Notes under the pieces: model-generated
What the model was told of the DNA's origin: nothing
Seen by the model: the letters and a program-made list of their open reading frames with translations, nothing else
The model's database searches: none
NCBI GenBank assembly: GCA_965248685.1
Contig: CBDFKC010000003.1
Location: 2,604,001-2,668,000, forward strand
Reading direction: 5' to 3'
Length of the DNA stretch: 64,000 nucleotides
Source of the DNA: VYFG01 sp965248685
Lineage (GTDB): Bacteria > Pseudomonadota > Gammaproteobacteria > Arenicellales > Poriferihabitantaceae
Part shown: positions 62,302-64,000 of the stretch, one piece after another
Numbering within the stretch: the stretch's first letter is position 1
Layout: each line of letters starts with the position of its first letter
Program-made: the position numbers and the translations under genes

Positions 62302-63086
62302 TTAAGAGGCCATCCAGCCTCCATCCACCATGAGATTTTCACCATTCATATAGGTACATTCATCGCTCGCCAGAAACAATGCCGCATTGGCTACGTCATT
62401 TGGACGACCAAGTCGGCGGTGGGGTCCCTGGGACATGGGAGTGCGAGACTTTGAATAGGACAGTGCAGATGGACTACTTGCATCGGTAGGCCCGGTAAGA
62501 ATCTTACCCGGGGCTACCGCATTACAGACAATTCCCTGGCCAGCGTAATCCACCGCAATTTGGCGTGTGATATAGACAACGCCGGCTTTACTGACGCCAT
62601 AAGCTATATCACCCGGGCAGGATATCATTCCATGCTGAGAGGAGATATTGACAATTCGACCCCGGGCTTCTCCAACGATGTCCTGTCCAAGCATGGCTTG
62701 CATTGCGTATTTGCAGCCGAAGAATACCCCGCGTAGATTCACCGCCATAACCCGATCCAAATTTTTTGTGTGGTGTCCAGCAACTGGGTTCCGGTATAGA
62801 TGGCCGCGTTGTTGACCATCACATCGAGCTTGCCGAATTGTTTGATGGATTCCTCCATAGCGTTACTTAGTTGGTTCCAGTCAGAGACATCCGCTGAATA
62901 GGCAATTGCCTTCCCGCCCTGGCTAGCAATCAGATCAATGGTATTTTAACCGCCTTCGATGGGGGAGGGACGTGGGTCAATGATAGTTACCCGGGCTCCT
63001 GCAGCGGCAAATTTCAATGCGATGGCGCAACCAATGCCTGATGCGCCTCCAGTAACGATACAACACTTACCTTTCAATCGATTCAT
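62302..63086 (-). pseudogene. Inactivated short-chain dehydrogenase (SDR) gene
   Basis: The minus strand encodes a classical SDR: VTGGASGIG (NAD-binding) at the start, then VMVNNAA, then, after a shift, INISSQHG-type strand and YGVSKAG (catalytic Tyr and Lys), ending MVDGGWMAS. Two lesions disrupt it: an in-frame TAA at 62946-62948, and a one-base loss in the A-run at about 62761-62768. The 62302-62760 part alone gives a 152-residue frame without the nucleotide-binding domain, so no functional enzyme is expected. Two sequencing errors are possible but less likely. Confidence 0.75.
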
Positions 63087-63177
63087 AGTTTTGCTGCGAT
63101 TTTATTTTTCGCTGTCAAATTCAGGATAGACCTCTGTAGCAGTTTTATTTTGACATAAAAGCACCTATATTCCTCTC

Positions 63178-63747
63178 ATGCCGGTAAACACTATAGAACA
63201 GAATAAGTTGAGAAATCCGGTTGTCGACCAAGAAGCCATTTGGTTGTTTGGCTATGGGTCTCTGATTTTTAAAGCTGACTTTCCCTACCAGCAACGCCGC
63301 CCGGCCAGCATTGTTGGATGGAGTAGACGATTTTGGCAAGGGTCCCATGATCATCGTGGGACCGAACAGGCGCCAGGCAGGGTAGTAACCCTGATTGAAT
63401 CTGCAGGATCAATTTGCCAGGGAATGGCATACCAAATAACCAGCGACAACCTGGAGCATCTGGATTTTCGTGAAAAGAACGGCTATCTCCGCTTTAACAC
63501 AACTCTGACTTTCGGCGATTTATCGCAACATGAAGGTCTAGTTTATATCGCCACAGAGGATAATGACGCTTTTCTTGGGTCCGCCTCAGAGCAGCAAATT
63601 GCTCAGCATATTGCCGCTTCGTCCGGTCCCAGTGGTCAGAATTCAGACTATCTTTTTGCTTTGGCGGGGGCGCTGAGAGAATTGTCTGCAGAAGATGCTC
63701 ATGTATTCAATATAGAACAATATTTAATGCAGATTTCGAAAGCTTGA
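63178..63747 (+). CDS. chaC: ChaC-like gamma-glutamylcyclotransferase
   Basis: A 189-residue protein with the family motif WLFGYGSLIF near residue 22, GWSRRFWQGSHDHRGT near 50, PGRVVTLIES near 66 and DFREKNGY near 100, where the glutamate is catalytic. ChaC enzymes degrade glutathione to 5-oxoproline and Cys-Gly. It diverges from the SDR relic with about 91 bases between. The ATG at 63178 is at the last codon before the family start. After its stop, 63748-63900 shows nothing recognisable. Confidence 0.85.
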   Translation: MPVNTIEQNKLRNPVVDQEAIWLFGYGSLIFKADFPYQQRRPASIVGWSRRFWQGSHDHRGTEQAPGRVVTLIESAGSICQGMAYQITSDNLEHLDFREKNGYLRFNTTLTFGDLSQHEGLVYIATEDNDAFLGSASEQQIAQHIAASSGPSGQNSDYLFALAGALRELSAEDAHVFNIEQYLMQISKA

Positions 63748-63900
63748 AGCAAGTGGGAATGACATTGCATCGCCAGATATTATCGGCCAGCAATGACATA
63801 ACTTATGATGGTGCTGAAAATACAAACTCGGCGGCGGAACCCGCGGAAATAGAATAACAGCCGACACTATAGCTAATGCTGTCAGTCGGAGTCAATCGAC

Positions 63901-63929
63901 AAAAAATAGAGCGCGCAAAGGCGCCCTAT
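63901..63929 (-). terminator. Rho-independent terminator for a minus-strand gene from the right
   Basis: On the minus strand, ATAGGGCGC and GCGCTCTAT pair through a 6-base loop with one G-T mismatch pair, and the stem is followed by a T run (63905-63901). It would stop transcription entering from the right edge, and it matches the short reading frame ending at 63935. Confidence 0.6.
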
Positions 63930-63934
63930 CTTCA

Positions 63935-64000
63935 TCAACTTGACTGAATATCAGACAATCCTAGCAATGTGTAATCGCGTGGATTTGGTATCGTTCGCGA
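63935..64000 (-). CDS. Possible 3' end of a gene running off the right edge
   Basis: On the minus strand the frame from the edge stays open for 21 codons (ending GLSDIQSS) to TGA at 63935-63937, five bases before the terminator stem. The fragment is too short to assign a family. Another frame is open for fewer codons, so this is only tentatively supported by its distance to the terminator. Confidence 0.3.
   Translation of the reverse strand, partial: SRTIPNPRDYTLLGLSDIQSS

Noticed and set aside
62302..62760. Intact 152-residue SDR protein
   Set aside because: It lacks the NAD-binding N-terminus, which is found upstream interrupted by a stop and a frameshift.

Overview
The window looks like a chromosomal segment of an uncultured, probably marine, gammaproteobacterium. 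GC content is moderate, gene density is high, and there are no rRNA, tRNA, phage or conjugation genes. Gene content is dominated by catabolism of osmolytes, quaternary amines and organosulfonates. Many non-heme iron oxygenases, dehydrogenases and transport genes sit in short operons. The taxonomic guess is an inference from gene content only.

Region by region. (1) 0.2-2.7 kb: a small lipoprotein, a secreted protein, an epoxide-hydrolase-like enzyme and the remnant of a quinone oxidoreductase gene. (2) 2.7-10.0 kb: an acyl-CoA ligase and an acylating aldehyde dehydrogenase arranged like sauT/sauS (sulfoacetate catabolism), then a TauE/SafE-type sulfite/anion exporter and a complete TctC-TctB-TctA uptake system with a terminator after tctC. 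(3) 10.0-17.5 kb: two iron dioxygenases, a RidA protein, a secreted protein plus CreD-like membrane protein, a GMC oxidoreductase and an AzlCD amino-acid exporter. (4) 17.6-32 kb: a carnitine/gamma-butyrobetaine region. It holds a GlxA/CdhR-type regulator, a beta-keto acid cleavage enzyme, an acyl-CoA dehydrogenase, an NDP-forming acyl-CoA ligase, a betaine-aldehyde-type dehydrogenase, RidA, an alpha/beta hydrolase, a luciferase-like monooxygenase, CaiD and L-carnitine dehydrogenase, followed by a D-2-hydroxyacid dehydrogenase and a PhyH oxygenase. (5) 32-35.3 kb: ECF sigma factor, membrane anti-sigma-like protein and VWA lipoprotein. (6) 35.4-42.2 kb: TPR protein, gamma-butyrobetaine-dioxygenase-like protein lacking its zinc cysteines, four-domain rhodanese, beta-hydroxyacid dehydrogenase, class II aldolase, and an enolase-superfamily gene fragment. 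(7) 42.2-50 kb: O-carbamoyltransferase, SxtJ-like and SxtK/DUF5989-like proteins, a GbcA/CntA-like Rieske oxygenase, a second class II aldolase, an orphan PotC-type permease, an FkbM methyltransferase and a Core-2-type glycosyltransferase. (8) 50-64 kb: MetE-like protein, Ldh-family dehydrogenase, SGNH hydrolase, TauD oxygenase, copper amine oxidase, cyclase, HEAT protein, flavin protein, cNMP-patatin protein, a short inverted-repeat element, an inactivated SDR gene and ChaC.

How they fit together (inference). TMABA-type aldehyde would be oxidised to gamma-butyrobetaine. This is activated to CoA, dehydrogenated, hydrated by CaiD, oxidised by carnitine dehydrogenase and cleaved to glycine betaine by the BKACE. 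The BBOX-like oxygenase at 37 kb would offer a second route to carnitine, and the Rieske enzyme may demethylate a betaine. Independently, TctCBA, SauT/SauS and TauE would import, activate and reduce sulfoacetate and export sulfite, but no xsc is present in the window. Five Fe(II)/2OG-type oxygenases and four decayed gene remnants mark the region as plastic accessory DNA.
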